Assembly (NCBI GenBank): GCA_963785565.1
Contig: CAWAVV010000008.1
Location: 22,859 to 86,858 of the forward strand
Direction: 5' to 3'
Source: AP-15 sp963785565
GTDB taxonomy: Bacteria > Pseudomonadota > Alphaproteobacteria > ATCC43930 > CGMCC-115725
Length of the DNA stretch: 64,000 nt
A program made the translations under genes and the position numbers. Positions within the stretch are counted from its first letter, which is position 1. Each line of letters begins with the position of its first letter. Shown here in pieces: positions 42,582-52,407 of this stretch. The notes beneath the pieces were generated by a model that was not told the origin of the DNA, did no database searches, and saw nothing but the letters and a program-made list of their open reading frames with translations.

Positions 42582-44045
42582 TTAGACAAGCGCCGCGCCT
42601 TGTTCGGCGGTAAAAGCCAATTCCGGGACCGGAGCGCCGGCGGGTTTGGCGGCGGCGGAGAGGGCGCAGGGGAGGAAGACGCCGCTGCCGCGGGGGGCGG
42701 CGAGGGCCCCATTTTCGACGATTACCCGGCCACGGCTCAGCACGGTGACCGGCCAGCCGCGTAATTTGCGGCCTTCATACGGGGTGTAGCCGACATTGTC
42801 GTGCAGCAGGCCGGCGGTGATCGTGGTCTCGCGCTCGGGGTCCCAGATCGCGATGTCGGCGTCGCTGCCGACGGCGATCGTCCCCTTCCGAGGGTGAAGC
42901 CCGTAGAGCTTGGCGTGGTTGGTTGCGGTCAAGGCGACAAAGGCGTTGAGGTCGAGCCGGCCCTGCTGCACACCCTCGGAAAACAACAACGGCAGGCGCA
43001 GTTCGATGCCCGGTACGCCGTTGGCGATGTCCTTGAAGGTCGTTCGCTCGCCATGCGGCAGCTTGCCGGAGGCGTCGTAGCGGTAAGGCGCGTGATCGGA
43101 GGAAAACACCTGGAAGGTGCCGTTTTTCAGGCCGGCCCAGACCGCCTCCTGCGCCTGACGATCGCGCGGCGGCGGGCTGCAGCAGAACTTGGCGCCTTCG
43201 AGGCCGGGCTTGGCGATGTCTTCGGCGGTCAGGAACAAATATTGCGGGCAGGTCTCGCCATAGATCTTGAGGCCCTTGGTCTGGGCGCTGCGGATGACCT
43301 CGATCGCTTCGGCGGCCGAGACATGGACCAAGAGGATCGGCACGTCGAGCAGCTGGGACAAGGTCACCGCGCGGTTGGTTGCCTCGCCCTCGGCAAGCCG
43401 CGCATGGCTGACTGCGTGGTAGCGGGGCGCCCCGAGCCCGCGCTCCAGCAGGCGCGCGGTCAGCCATTTGATTATGTCGTAGTTTTCGGCATGGACCATG
43501 ACCAGCGCGCCCTCGCGCCGCGCCAACGCCAGGATGTCGAGCATCTGCCCGTCGTTCAGCTGCAACAAATCGTAAGTCATGTAAACCTTGAACGAGGTGT
43601 AGCCGTCGCGGATCAAGGCCGGGAGTTCCTGCCCCATGACCTGCTCGCTCGGGTCTGAAATGATCAGGTGAAAGGCGTAATCGATGATCGCCTTTGGCCG
43701 CGCCGCCTCGTGATATTCCGCGACGACCTGGCGCAAGGACTGGCCGCGATGCTGGGCGGCAAACGGGATCACCGTGGTGGTGCCGCCAAACGCAGCCGAC
43801 ACGGTCGCGCTGTAGAAATCGTCGGCGCAGACAACCCCGGCGGACGAGCGTTGCTCGATATGGCAATGGCTGTCGATCCCGCCCGGCAGCACCAGCTTGC
43901 CGGCGGCGTCGATTTCGCGGGTTCCCGGCGCGAGATTGCGGCCCAGGGTGGCGATAACCCCATCCTTGACGCCGACATCGCATTCCATCGTATCGGCCGC
44001 GGTTGCCACCGTGCCGTTGCGGATCACCAGATCATAGTCGCTCAT
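42582..44045 (-). CDS. dihydropyrimidinase/hydantoinase
   Basis: 487 residues of the cyclic amidohydrolase group, hydrolysing dihydropyrimidines or 5-substituted hydantoins. Metal ligands: GGIDSHCHIE, the carboxylated Lys in SFKVYMTYD, MVHAEN, LVHVSAAEA and SSDHAPY. The start at 44045 has GAGGGAAAC upstream; the longer open frame does not look coding. It is convergent with the CoA-transferase operon and could generate N-carbamoyl amino acids; no carbamoylase is adjacent. Confidence 0.9.
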   Translation of the reverse strand: MSDYDLVIRNGTVATAADTMECDVGVKDGVIATLGRNLAPGTREIDAAGKLVLPGGIDSHCHIEQRSSAGVVCADDFYSATVSAAFGGTTTVIPFAAQHRGQSLRQVVAEYHEAARPKAIIDYAFHLIISDPSEQVMGQELPALIRDGYTSFKVYMTYDLLQLNDGQMLDILALARREGALVMVHAENYDIIKWLTARLLERGLGAPRYHAVSHARLAEGEATNRAVTLSQLLDVPILLVHVSAAEAIEVIRSAQTKGLKIYGETCPQYLFLTAEDIAKPGLEGAKFCCSPPPRDRQAQEAVWAGLKNGTFQVFSSDHAPYRYDASGKLPHGERTTFKDIANGVPGIELRLPLLFSEGVQQGRLDLNAFVALTATNHAKLYGLHPRKGTIAVGSDADIAIWDPERETTITAGLLHDNVGYTPYEGRKLRGWPVTVLSRGRVIVENGALAAPRGSGVFLPCALSAAAKPAGAPVPELAFTAEQGAALV

Positions 44046-44246
44046 GTTTCCCTCGCGATGAAGGTCAATAGCCATATGCCCCGGCGGACTGCTTGCCCGC
44101 TTTGATCTCACCGAGGCGCATCCGCTGGGGGGCTGAGCGCCATGTTGCCACATGACACCGCGCAAGCTCGACCGTTTGTCCCAGGTGAGGTAAACCGCGA
44201 TGCCTCCGGCTTTTGGTCGGACCCGCGATCTTAGCGGAGAAACTCG

Positions 44247-46119
44247 ATGGCAGGAGAGCCACGACCGCTTCCGTCAATTGGTCGCTCGACGGTCCCGGAA
44301 GCCGCCCTGTCCTCGGCCGAAACCGAGAGCGCCGCAGAGTCTAAGATCCATAGCGAAATCCGCCGAATCGGGCTGGTCCATCTTTCAATTCTAGCCCTGA
44401 TCGTCGGCGTCGTGACCGGGTTTGGCGCGATTGGCTTCCGTGATTTGATCGGGTTGATCCACAACGTCCTATTTCTCGGCAGGTGGGCATTTCGGTACGA
44501 CGCCAACCTGTTCACGCCCGCGAGCCCATGGGGGCCGTTCGTCATTCTGGTTCCGGTGCTGGGTGGCGTGGCGGTGACGTTCCTCGTCAACACCTTTGCC
44601 CCCGAGGCCCGGGGCCACGGCGTGCCCGAGGTTATGGACGCGATCTATTATGGCGGCGGCGTGATCCGGCCCATTGTCGCTGTCGTGAAGTCGCTGGCTT
44701 CGGCGATCGCGATCGGCAGTGGTGCGGCTGTCGGTCGCGAGGGCCCGATCATCCAGATCGGGTCGGCTCTCGGATCGACCCTGGGCCAGATAGTGCGAAT
44801 GTCGCCGGGGGAGCGGATCATTCTTGTTGCCGCGGGTGCGGGGAGCGGTATCGCCGCCACTTTCAATACGCCGATCGGCGGCGTCCTGTTCGCTATCGAG
44901 CTGATGATGCCCGAGGTCAGTTCCCGCACATTTTTACCGGTTGCGCTTGCCACCGGCACGGCGACGTTCATCGGGCGAGTTCTTTTTCGGTCCTCAGCCG
45001 GCGTTCGCCGTCCCACATCTCGTCCCTTTGAGCGTCGACGCCACCTCGGGCATCATGCTCTGCCTTTATGCATTGCTCGGGGTGATCACCGGCGTCGCCG
45101 CCGCTGGCTTTGTCCGCGGGCTGCACCTGTTGGAAGATCTTTTTGACAAGATCGCAGAGCGCTACACCCGCCATATTTTGGGCATGCTGCTCGTCGGCGT
45201 GTTGATGTATGCGCTGATGCAGCGCTTTGGCCATTACTACGTCGAGGGCGTCGGCTACGCGACGGTGGAGGTGATCCTCCTCGGCCAATTGGCGGGGGCC
45301 GGACTGCTATTCCTGCTGTTTCTGTGCAAGCTGCTGGCCACCACGCTCAGCCTCGGATCCGGTTCGTCGGGTGGGATCTTCTCGCCCTCCCTATATATGG
45401 GGGCGACGATCGGGGGCGCGTTTGCGGCCGCGCTTTCCGCCCTTCATCTGCCGCTCGCCATCAACGTTCCGTCCTTTGCCATGGTGGGCATGGGAGCGAT
45501 GGTAGGCGGCGGCACCGGCGCGGTGATGACCGCCGTCGCCATGATTTTCGAAATGACGCGCGACTACGACATCGTCTTGCCGATGATCCTGGCGGTTGCC
45601 TTCAGTGTCGGTGTGCGGCGCGTGCTGTCGCGCGAGAATATCTACACCTTGAAGCTCTACCGTCGCGGGCACGTTATACCCAAAGCCCTACACGCAAACA
45701 TGTTCCTCGTCCGCCGCGCCAAAGAGGTGATGGACACCGACGTGGTACTGGCGCCGAGCGAGGTCAGCTTCAACAGCTTTCTTGGTCGTTCCGATCATGC
45801 CGGCCGAATGCGTCATGTCGTGATTATCGAGGATAATCGCATTCTTGGCGTGTTGCGCGTCAATACCGCCCTCAGAACCGCCTCGGAAGACACCCGATCC
45901 GGCGCTACTCTGCGGGATCTTGCGAACCGCGATTTTACCATCGTGCGCGAGGACGATATCATTTTCGATGTGATCCAGCGGATTTGGCGCAGACGAGCGG
46001 GCATGGCTCTCGTTGTCCGCGGTCACGGCGTACCGCGGCCGGGGGATGTCGCCGGGGTGATCACCAAGGAGCACGTCGCCAACTCTGTGGCCAGCAGCAT
46101 TCAGGTTTATCCCACCTGA
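44247..46119 (+). pseudogene. CLC-type chloride channel/antiporter with CBS domains, frameshifted
   Basis: Two overlapping frames together make one CLC protein of about 623 residues. First frame (to ~44985): GHGVPEVMDAI, AVGREGPIIQIG with the gating Glu, and GSGIAATFNTPIGG. Second frame: SGSSGGIFSPSLYMGA (GxFxP), later helices, then a CBS pair (VMDTDVVLAPSEVSF...). They join as GRVLFGPQPAFAVPH if one T is removed from TTTTT at 44983-44987. CLC proteins exchange Cl- for H+. All functional motifs survive, so a sequence error is as likely as decay. Confidence 0.8.
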
Positions 46120-46125
46120 GGATAA

Positions 46126-46141
46126 GGCGGGGCTGCCCGCC
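46126..46141. terminator. hairpin between convergent CLC genes
   Basis: A 6-bp stem GGCGGG / CCCGCC with a GCTG loop in the 38-base gap between the two CLC genes. No T-tract; a weak shared terminator at best. Confidence 0.35.
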
Positions 46142-46157
46142 GGCAACAGGAGATTGC

Positions 46158-47625
46158 TCATGGCGGCGATCGGGTCTGGGTGATGACGCGTTCGCGCAGC
46201 GAATCATAGATCGGCAAGCTGCGCAGCAGATTAGCGGCGACCATTGCCGCGAAACACGCCGCCAGCATCGGCAGCAAGGTCGTAAACGCCGCAGTCATCT
46301 CGGTGACGAGCACGATCCCGGTCACCGGCGCCTGCACGACGCCGGTGAAAAACGCTGCCATGCCGACGACGGCGAACGCCTCCGGCTCGATGCCGAGACT
46401 GGGGAATGCCGCTTGGCACAGCGCTCCGAAGAGGAGCCCCAACTGGGCGCCCAGCACCAGCAACGGCGCGAACAGTCCGCCTGGCGTACGGACGGCATAG
46501 CACGCCGCGCCGAGCCCGAAGCGCACGACAAAGGCGAGCGGGATCGCGCCGAGCGCCGTGCCGGCGGTCAGCACCCGCTGAGTGATGTCGTCACCGCCGC
46601 CGATCAGCTCCGGCGAGAACCAACCGATGATACCGACGAGTGCGCCGATCGCCGCGGCCTGGATTTCGATCGGCCAGCGCTTGTCGAGCCGTTCCGCCAG
46701 CGAGATCGCGCCGAGGATCGCACGGTTGTAGAAGCTGGCCCCGACCCCGGCGACGACCCCGAGCGCCAGAAACAGCGGCCAGGTTGCCGCGACGGCGTAG
46801 GGCAGGGGGCCGGTGGCCGTCACCGCCTGCGCCGAGACCGCGACCTGGAAATCCGGAGCGTCGCCGAGAAACAGCCGCGAAATCAGGATTGCCGTAGATG
46901 ACGCGCCGAGGGCAGCGATCGCAATCCGGGTCTCTAGCCGTCGCACCAACTCTTCGAGCACGAAAATCGCACCGGCGATCGGTGCGTTGAAGGCCACAGC
47001 GAGCCCGGCGCCGGCGCCGGCAGCGAGCAGGGTCCGCAAATCCGGCCACGAGCGGCGGAACCACTTGCCGACGAGATCGGCGACAACCGCGCCCATTTGT
47101 ACGCTCGGGCCCTCGCGGCCCAAAGCCATGCCGGCGCCGATTGCCAAGAGGCCGCCAAAGAACTTGACCGAAATAAGCCGTGGCGGAGCCGGCGGCAGGT
47201 CGCCGGTCAGCGCTGCCTCGACCTGGGGAATGCCGCTCCCGGAAGCATACGGTGAAAACCGCCGCACTAGCCACGCGGCGAGCGCCACGGCGGCCGCAGA
47301 GCCGGCGACGACCAGCACCAAACCGAGCAGCGGGCTGATGATGGGCGTGGGCGATCAGTTCGTTGCGCCAGCGATCGGCTCGGGTCAGCGCCAAGCGAAA
47401 GATTGCGACGATCAGCCCCGATCCTGCGCCCGCGATCAGCGCCAATGCCGCCAGCACCAGCAGGCCGCCCTCGTCTGGCGCCGCTTCAGTGCGGCGCTCC
47501 CGCCGCCATCTCATCCGACGCAATTGCTTCGCCCGCAGCGCAAGAAAGGTTTCATCGCAATCCCCCCGTCGCTGCGACAACGCCTCTTCTATCGGCGGCC
47601 GGTCAAGCGCTACTGTGGCGCACAC
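46158..47625 (-). pseudogene. second CLC-type chloride channel, frameshifted
   Basis: The N-terminal helix (GGLLVLAALALIAGAGSGLI) is in one frame, from a GTG at 47625, and the rest in another: SGSGIPQVEAAL, ALGREGPSVQMG with the gating Glu, AVAFNAPIAGAIF, TPGGLFAPLLVLGA. The halves join as IAHAIISPLLGLVLVV if one base is removed from the GGG at 47343-47345. No CBS domains are present, so it differs in architecture from the first CLC. The exact start is uncertain (an internal ATG at 47514 is possible). Confidence 0.8.
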
Positions 47626-47649
47626 TCAGCATCGCGCAAGGGGCTCGCC

Positions 47650-49374
47650 ATGACCGCAGCAACCGCGCACCGTCCGACCATCGCCGTGACCCGTCATGCC
47701 ATCGCGGCCGGCCACTATCTCGCCGCCACCGCCGGGTTCGCGATCCTCGAGGCAGGCGGCAACGCGATCGATGCGGGGTGCGCCGCTGGGATCGCACTCG
47801 GCGTATTGCAGAGCGATCTCGTCGATGTCGCCGGCGTCGCGCCGATCATGATCTACCTTGCCGAAAAAAAAGAGGTCGTGACCATCGCCGGACTCGGCGC
47901 CTGGCCAAAAGCGCTCGACCCCGAACTGTTCATGCGCGAGCACGGCGGCAAGATCCCCAAGGGTGTGCTCCGCACCGTGGTCCCCGCCGCGCCCGATGCC
48001 TGGATCACCGCGCTCAGGCGCTACGGCACGATGAGCTTTGGCGAGGTCGCGGCGGCGGCGACCCGGCTCGCCGGCGAAGGCTTTCCGATGTATCCGCTGA
48101 TGGCCGAAAGCCTGAAGCGGCATGAGGCCGACCATCGCGCCTGGCCGTCCTCGGCGGCGATCTTTCTACCTAACGGACGCGTACCGGAGACGGGAGAGGT
48201 GTTCCGTCAGACCGATCTCGCCGGTTCGTTGCAATACATGGCCGACGAGGAGCGCGCCGCCGTCGCGCGGGGCCGAGAGGCCGGGCTCGAAGCGGCGCGC
48301 GATGCCTTCTATCGCGGCGACATCGCCAAGAAGATCATCGCCTTCATGAAGCAGGAAGGCGGACTGTTGTCGGCCGAGGATCTGGCCGAATACCGCTCAC
48401 CCATTACCAGGCCGGAGCGCCGCCGCTTCGGCGATCTCGAAGTCTTCACTTGCGGGGCGTGGTGCCAGGGCCCGGTGCTGTTGCAGACCTTGGCCTTGCT
48501 CGAGGGGACCAATCTTGCCGGCCTCGGGCACAACAGCGCCGACTACGTGCATCACCTCACCGAGGCGCTGAAGCTCGCCTTTGCCGACCGTGAGGCCTAT
48601 TACGGCGACCCTGCACTGGTCGAGGTGCCGCTTGCGACCTTGATCTCGCAGGAATACGCGGCCGAGCGGCGAAAGCTGATCCGCCCCGACCGCGCCTGGC
48701 CGGAAATGCCGCCGGCCGGAAAGCTTGGCGGCGAGATCGGCCGCAGCACCGGCCGTTTTGCCCCAGCCGCGGGCGACCCGAATCCCGAACCCGACACCTC
48801 CTATGTCTGCGTCGCCGACCGCTACGGCAATCTGTTCTCGGCGACGCCGAGCGACGGCTCCTACGGCTCGCCGGTGGTGCCGGGGACCGGTCTGATCCCC
48901 TCCAACCGCGGCTCGCAATCGCGCCCCGATCCGCGCCATCCGGCCGGCGTCGCCCCCGGCAAGCGACCGCGGCTGACCCCGAACCCGGCCTTGGCGATCA
49001 AGGGCGGCGACCGCTTTCTGCCGTTCGGCACACCCGGCGGCGATGTGCAGAGCCAGGCGATGCTGCAGGTGTTGCTGAACTTGTTCACGTTCGGTCAAGA
49101 CGTGCAGGCGGCGATCGAGAGTCCGCGCTTTGCGAGCTACAGCTATCCGTCCTCTTTCGCGCCCTACGACTACTACCCCGGCCGATTGGCGATTGAGGCC
49201 CGCATCCCCGAGCCGGTGATCGCCGAGCTGGCGCGGCGCGGCCACGAGATCCAGCGCTGGCCCGATTGGATCTGGACCGCGGGTGCGGTCTGCGCCATCG
49301 ATGTAGACAAGAAGCGCGGCGTCATGGAAGCCGGGGCCGATCCCCGCCGCGCGGCCTATGCGCTGGGATGGTAG
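47650..49374 (+). CDS. gamma-glutamyltransferase family protein
   Basis: 574 residues of the Ntn-hydrolase GGT family. The N-terminal part has GGNAIDAGCAAGIALGV; the autocatalytic nucleophile is T383 in DTSYVCVADRYGN, and SYGSPVVPGTG with PFGTPGGDVQSQ follow. No signal peptide is visible, unlike classical GGT, and relatives include cephalosporin/glutaryl acylase-like and oxamate-amidohydrolase-like enzymes, so the substrate may be an amide other than glutathione. AAGGGG precedes the ATG. It is divergent from the second CLC gene. Confidence 0.87.
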   Translation: MTAATAHRPTIAVTRHAIAAGHYLAATAGFAILEAGGNAIDAGCAAGIALGVLQSDLVDVAGVAPIMIYLAEKKEVVTIAGLGAWPKALDPELFMREHGGKIPKGVLRTVVPAAPDAWITALRRYGTMSFGEVAAAATRLAGEGFPMYPLMAESLKRHEADHRAWPSSAAIFLPNGRVPETGEVFRQTDLAGSLQYMADEERAAVARGREAGLEAARDAFYRGDIAKKIIAFMKQEGGLLSAEDLAEYRSPITRPERRRFGDLEVFTCGAWCQGPVLLQTLALLEGTNLAGLGHNSADYVHHLTEALKLAFADREAYYGDPALVEVPLATLISQEYAAERRKLIRPDRAWPEMPPAGKLGGEIGRSTGRFAPAAGDPNPEPDTSYVCVADRYGNLFSATPSDGSYGSPVVPGTGLIPSNRGSQSRPDPRHPAGVAPGKRPRLTPNPALAIKGGDRFLPFGTPGGDVQSQAMLQVLLNLFTFGQDVQAAIESPRFASYSYPSSFAPYDYYPGRLAIEARIPEPVIAELARRGHEIQRWPDWIWTAGAVCAIDVDKKRGVMEAGADPRRAAYALGW

Positions 49375-49517
49375 GGGCGGTCAAATCGCACGGCAGTCGC
49401 GCCCGAGCAATCCCGGCGGCGGAAGGAAACGGGGGCCGTGTGGCTCCGCACCGTCGACCCGGTCCGTGGGCAGTGTTAATGATCGTCGAATAAGCTTTGC
49501 AAATCGGGAATGAACCT

Positions 49518-49539
49518 GTTAATTTAGATCTAAATTAAC
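49518..49539. promoter_or_regulatory. 22-bp perfect palindrome, likely operator
   Basis: GTTAATTTAGA (49518-49528) is followed by its exact reverse complement to 49539, in an AT-rich island within otherwise GC-rich sequence. It lies 46 bases before the metallophosphoesterase start. Size and symmetry suit a dimeric repressor such as a TetR-type or LysR-type protein; it might also stop transcription of the upstream gene since CCTTTT follows. Confidence 0.5.
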
Positions 49540-49585
49540 CTTTTACGAATACTGGTGCTTATCGTCCTCGTCGGCTGGAGAACGC

Positions 49586-50548
49586 TTGGGTGACTGTATC
49601 AAGTCCGCGATGGACCAGGACATAATCGAAAAGCTGGAGCAACGCCTCGGGCGACTGCATGCGAAGCTGCGGCTCGGCATCGAGGACGACCATGAGGGGC
49701 GCGTCTTTGGCCAGGGCCTCAACTTCTTTCACCCCGAGAATTGGTATTTCAGCCCCACGGTGATTCGCGGGGCGCTGAAGCTCAGCGGGCTGTACGGACG
49801 GGCCCGCAGGAACGCCGAAAATGTGCAAATCCGGCGTCACGACATGATCATGTCCGCGCTGCCGCCGGCGTTCGACGATTTCACGATCCTTCAGATCAGC
49901 GATCTGCACGTCGACATGAACCAAGGCGCGATGCTGCGCCTGATCGAACTGCTGCCCGAGCTGCGTTACGACCTTTGTGTCCTGACCGGCGATTATCGCG
50001 GGAAAACCTTCGGACCCTATGACGCGACCATCGAGGGCATGGCGCGGATGCGCGCTCACCTCGCTGGACCGGTATACGGCGTCTTGGGAAATCACGACTC
50101 GATCCGCATGGTCCCGGCCTTGGAAGCGATGGGAATCCGCATGTTGCTCAACGAAACCGAGCCGCTTGTTCGCGGTGCTCAGCGCATCCATCTGGCCGGC
50201 ATCGACGACGCCCATTACTACCGGGTCGATAATATCGAAAAGGCCGCCTTGCAGATTCCCGACGACGAATTTTCGATCCTGCTGTCGCACACGCCGGAGA
50301 TCTATCGTCAGGCGGCGCATGCCGATTTCGATGTGCTGCTAAGCGGGCACACCCATGGCGGGCAAATCTGCTTGCCCGGCGCCATCCCGATCACCTTGGA
50401 CGCGACTCTCCCGAGGCGCATGGGGTCGGGACCGTGGCGCTATCGCCGCATGGTCGGATACACCTCGGTCGGGGTCGGATCGTGCATCGTTGCGGTGCGG
50501 CTGAATTGCCCTCCGGAAATCACCTTGCACCGCTTGCGGCGCGGCTGA
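49586..50548 (+). CDS. calcineurin-like metallophosphoesterase
   Basis: 320 residues. All metal motifs are present: ISDLHVD, TGDYRG, GNHDS, SHTPE and GHTHGGQ, the set found in YkuE-like periplasmic or membrane-peripheral phosphoesterases. There is no signal peptide. The N-terminal 90 residues carry FHPENWYFSPTVIRG. I take the TTG at 49586, which has GGAG at good spacing; an ATG at 49610 is the alternative. Substrate could be lipid A precursors or another phosphodiester. The AT-rich palindrome lies in its promoter region. Confidence 0.87.
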   Translation: MGDCIKSAMDQDIIEKLEQRLGRLHAKLRLGIEDDHEGRVFGQGLNFFHPENWYFSPTVIRGALKLSGLYGRARRNAENVQIRRHDMIMSALPPAFDDFTILQISDLHVDMNQGAMLRLIELLPELRYDLCVLTGDYRGKTFGPYDATIEGMARMRAHLAGPVYGVLGNHDSIRMVPALEAMGIRMLLNETEPLVRGAQRIHLAGIDDAHYYRVDNIEKAALQIPDDEFSILLSHTPEIYRQAAHADFDVLLSGHTHGGQICLPGAIPITLDATLPRRMGSGPWRYRRMVGYTSVGVGSCIVAVRLNCPPEITLHRLRRG

Positions 50549-50551
50549 GCG

Positions 50552-51040
50552 CTAATAGGGACGGTCGCGCAGGTCGAATGCGTAGAGCACACGAGAGACC
50601 AGCAACTCGGCGACGAAGAAAATCGCCACCCCGATCGCAACATCGGCCACGGTCAATGACAACGGACCGACGCAGCCGAGCAGCGGAAATAGCGACTCCG
50701 GTATCTGATCGAGCCCGACCGCCGGGCTGCTCGACGGCCGGCCGAGGCGGCGCTTCAAAAAGCTCGAGGATAAGTCGCCGACCATCGCCAGAGTGCCGAC
50801 CAACACCCCGATCCTCCAGCCGAGATCGAGCAGAGCTGCCCCAGCCGTCGTCGACAGGATCGCGAGGGTCACGCCGCGTATCGTCTTTGAGCGTCCGAAC
50901 AGCGGCCTGCCGTCTATGAATTCCCGGTCGCCGTCGAGAGGGTAAGACCAACGGTTACCGAGAAGCTTCTTAACCATCACCGGCGTCCCGTTGGCCAGGA
51001 ACAGCAACAGCAGAAGCCGCAGGACGATCGGGGACGGCAT
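50552..51040 (-). CDS. CDP-archaeol synthase-like (CarS/DUF46) membrane protein
   Basis: 162 residues with four or five hydrophobic helices. The motif run ANGTPVMVKKLLG, then FIDGRPLFGRSKTIRGV, is the signature of CDP-archaeol synthase and its bacterial homologues, relatives of CdsA that put CDP on an unsaturated lipid phosphate. The late DQIPESLFPLLG fits the same family. It overlaps nothing and starts five bases before the stop of the upstream lipoprotein gene, so one transcript is likely; both gene products would work on membrane lipids. Confidence 0.8.
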   Translation of the reverse strand: MPSPIVLRLLLLLFLANGTPVMVKKLLGNRWSYPLDGDREFIDGRPLFGRSKTIRGVTLAILSTTAGAALLDLGWRIGVLVGTLAMVGDLSSSFLKRRLGRPSSSPAVGLDQIPESLFPLLGCVGPLSLTVADVAIGVAIFFVAELLVSRVLYAFDLRDRPY

Positions 51041-51044
51041 CGCC

Positions 51045-52122
51045 TCAGCGCTCGCCGAGCGAGGCTTGCGTGGTCCCACCCAAAGCGGCTTCGAAAACGC
51101 CCCGATCCGCGCCCGAGAGCAGCGGCGCTCCGGGCGCCAGCACCCAGCCGGCGACATCGGCGATTACTGCCGGGCCTTCGAGGTCGCGCAGCAGCATGTG
51201 GTAGCCATGCTCGTAATAGGCGAAAATGCAGCGACCGCGCGAATCAGGTGGAAGCGCGCGGACAAAGCGGCGGATCGGCCGTTTCGGTATGATCTCGTCC
51301 TCGGCTCCGTACATCAGCAGCAACGGCGCACGGAGCCGCGGGGCCGAGGCGAGGGCGGCGTCCATCAGATTGACAAGGCCCCAGATCGTGTCGATGCGGG
51401 TATCCTTGATCACCAGCGGGTCGCGCGCCAGCGCGCGCAGCATCGGAATATTGTCCGAAGCCTGAATGTGGAGCCCGCGGCCGGTCAGGGTGAGCCCCGG
51501 CGCCACGCGTACCCCGATCCATAGCGCCACGCGGGGCAACAGGTCCATCGTCGGCCGGCCCCATACCGCCGGCGCTATCAGGATAACGCCATCAACATCG
51601 GGGATCGGGGTGCCGCTCTCACCGGTCATCGCGATGATCGCCACAGCTCCGCCCATGCTCTCGCCGAGAAGGTACAGCGGCACCCCGGGATAAAGGCGGC
51701 GCAAGATCCGGCTCGCGCTTGCGGCATCGGCGGCGAGGGTGGCGCGCCCCGGCCACCGTCCGCGCCCCGGGGCTGCGCCAAAGCCGCGCTGGTCATAGGC
51801 ATAGGTGGCGATCCCGAGCTTGGCCCAAATCGTTCCCGGCCCATCCAGCGCGTTGCTGTAATCGTTGAACCCGTGGAGCGCCAGGATCACTGCTTTGGCC
51901 TGGCCCTGAGGCAACCATTTGCGCAGCGGCAGAAGCTGGCCGTCTGCGGTGACGAATTTGTCGTCGGCGAGCCGCGCGGGCGTTGGGATGAGAACCGCGC
52001 TGCGCGTTGGGGGGATCGCCGGCCTGGTCCACCTTTGGCGCACAAGCGGTCACCGCCAGCAGCGCGATAACGAGCCATGCACCCCAGAAACGGGGCGCGT
52101 CTGGCGCTCGAACGCAGCTCAC
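51045..52122 (-). pseudogene. lipoprotein alpha/beta hydrolase (monoacylglycerol-lipase-like), frameshifted
   Basis: From a GTG at 52122 the protein starts with a lipoprotein signal (AWLVIALLAVTAC). The catalytic domain follows in another frame: LALHGFNDYS, YDQRGFGAAPGRGRW, LGESMGGA with the Ser, YGAEDEIIP with the Asp and YEHGYHMLL with the His, as in serine aminopeptidase S33 / monoacylglycerol lipase. Removing one G from GGGGGG at 52009-52014 joins them as KVDQAGDPPTRSAVLIP, giving about 358 residues. The homopolymer makes a sequence error likely. Confidence 0.78.
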
Positions 52123-52407
52123 GCCGGTCCCACTCCGCAGATGTTGCTTTCGCACAAGCCGCAGTTCGTCAGTCCCGACGACGGGCGCTTCAACGGTCGG
52201 CAAAGAAGGGCGACCCCTCGATCCGGCGGGGCTCGACCGCGGCCGCGCTGACCGATGACCCGCCGACGTGATGCCGTCACTCGTACAGCCTATGCCATGC
52301 CCAGCAGTCAACTTTTGGATCCTTATGGAGATGCTCAGTAACCGATCATTAGTGTTTCTGCAGGTATAGGGCGGACTTTCCTCTAGACATACAATTACCG
52401 GTGTAGC

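Noticed and set aside
46813..47649. N-terminal extension of the gamma-glutamyltransferase frame
   Set aside because: It is antisense to the second CLC gene, is low-complexity and lacks a start signal; the family start is at 47650.
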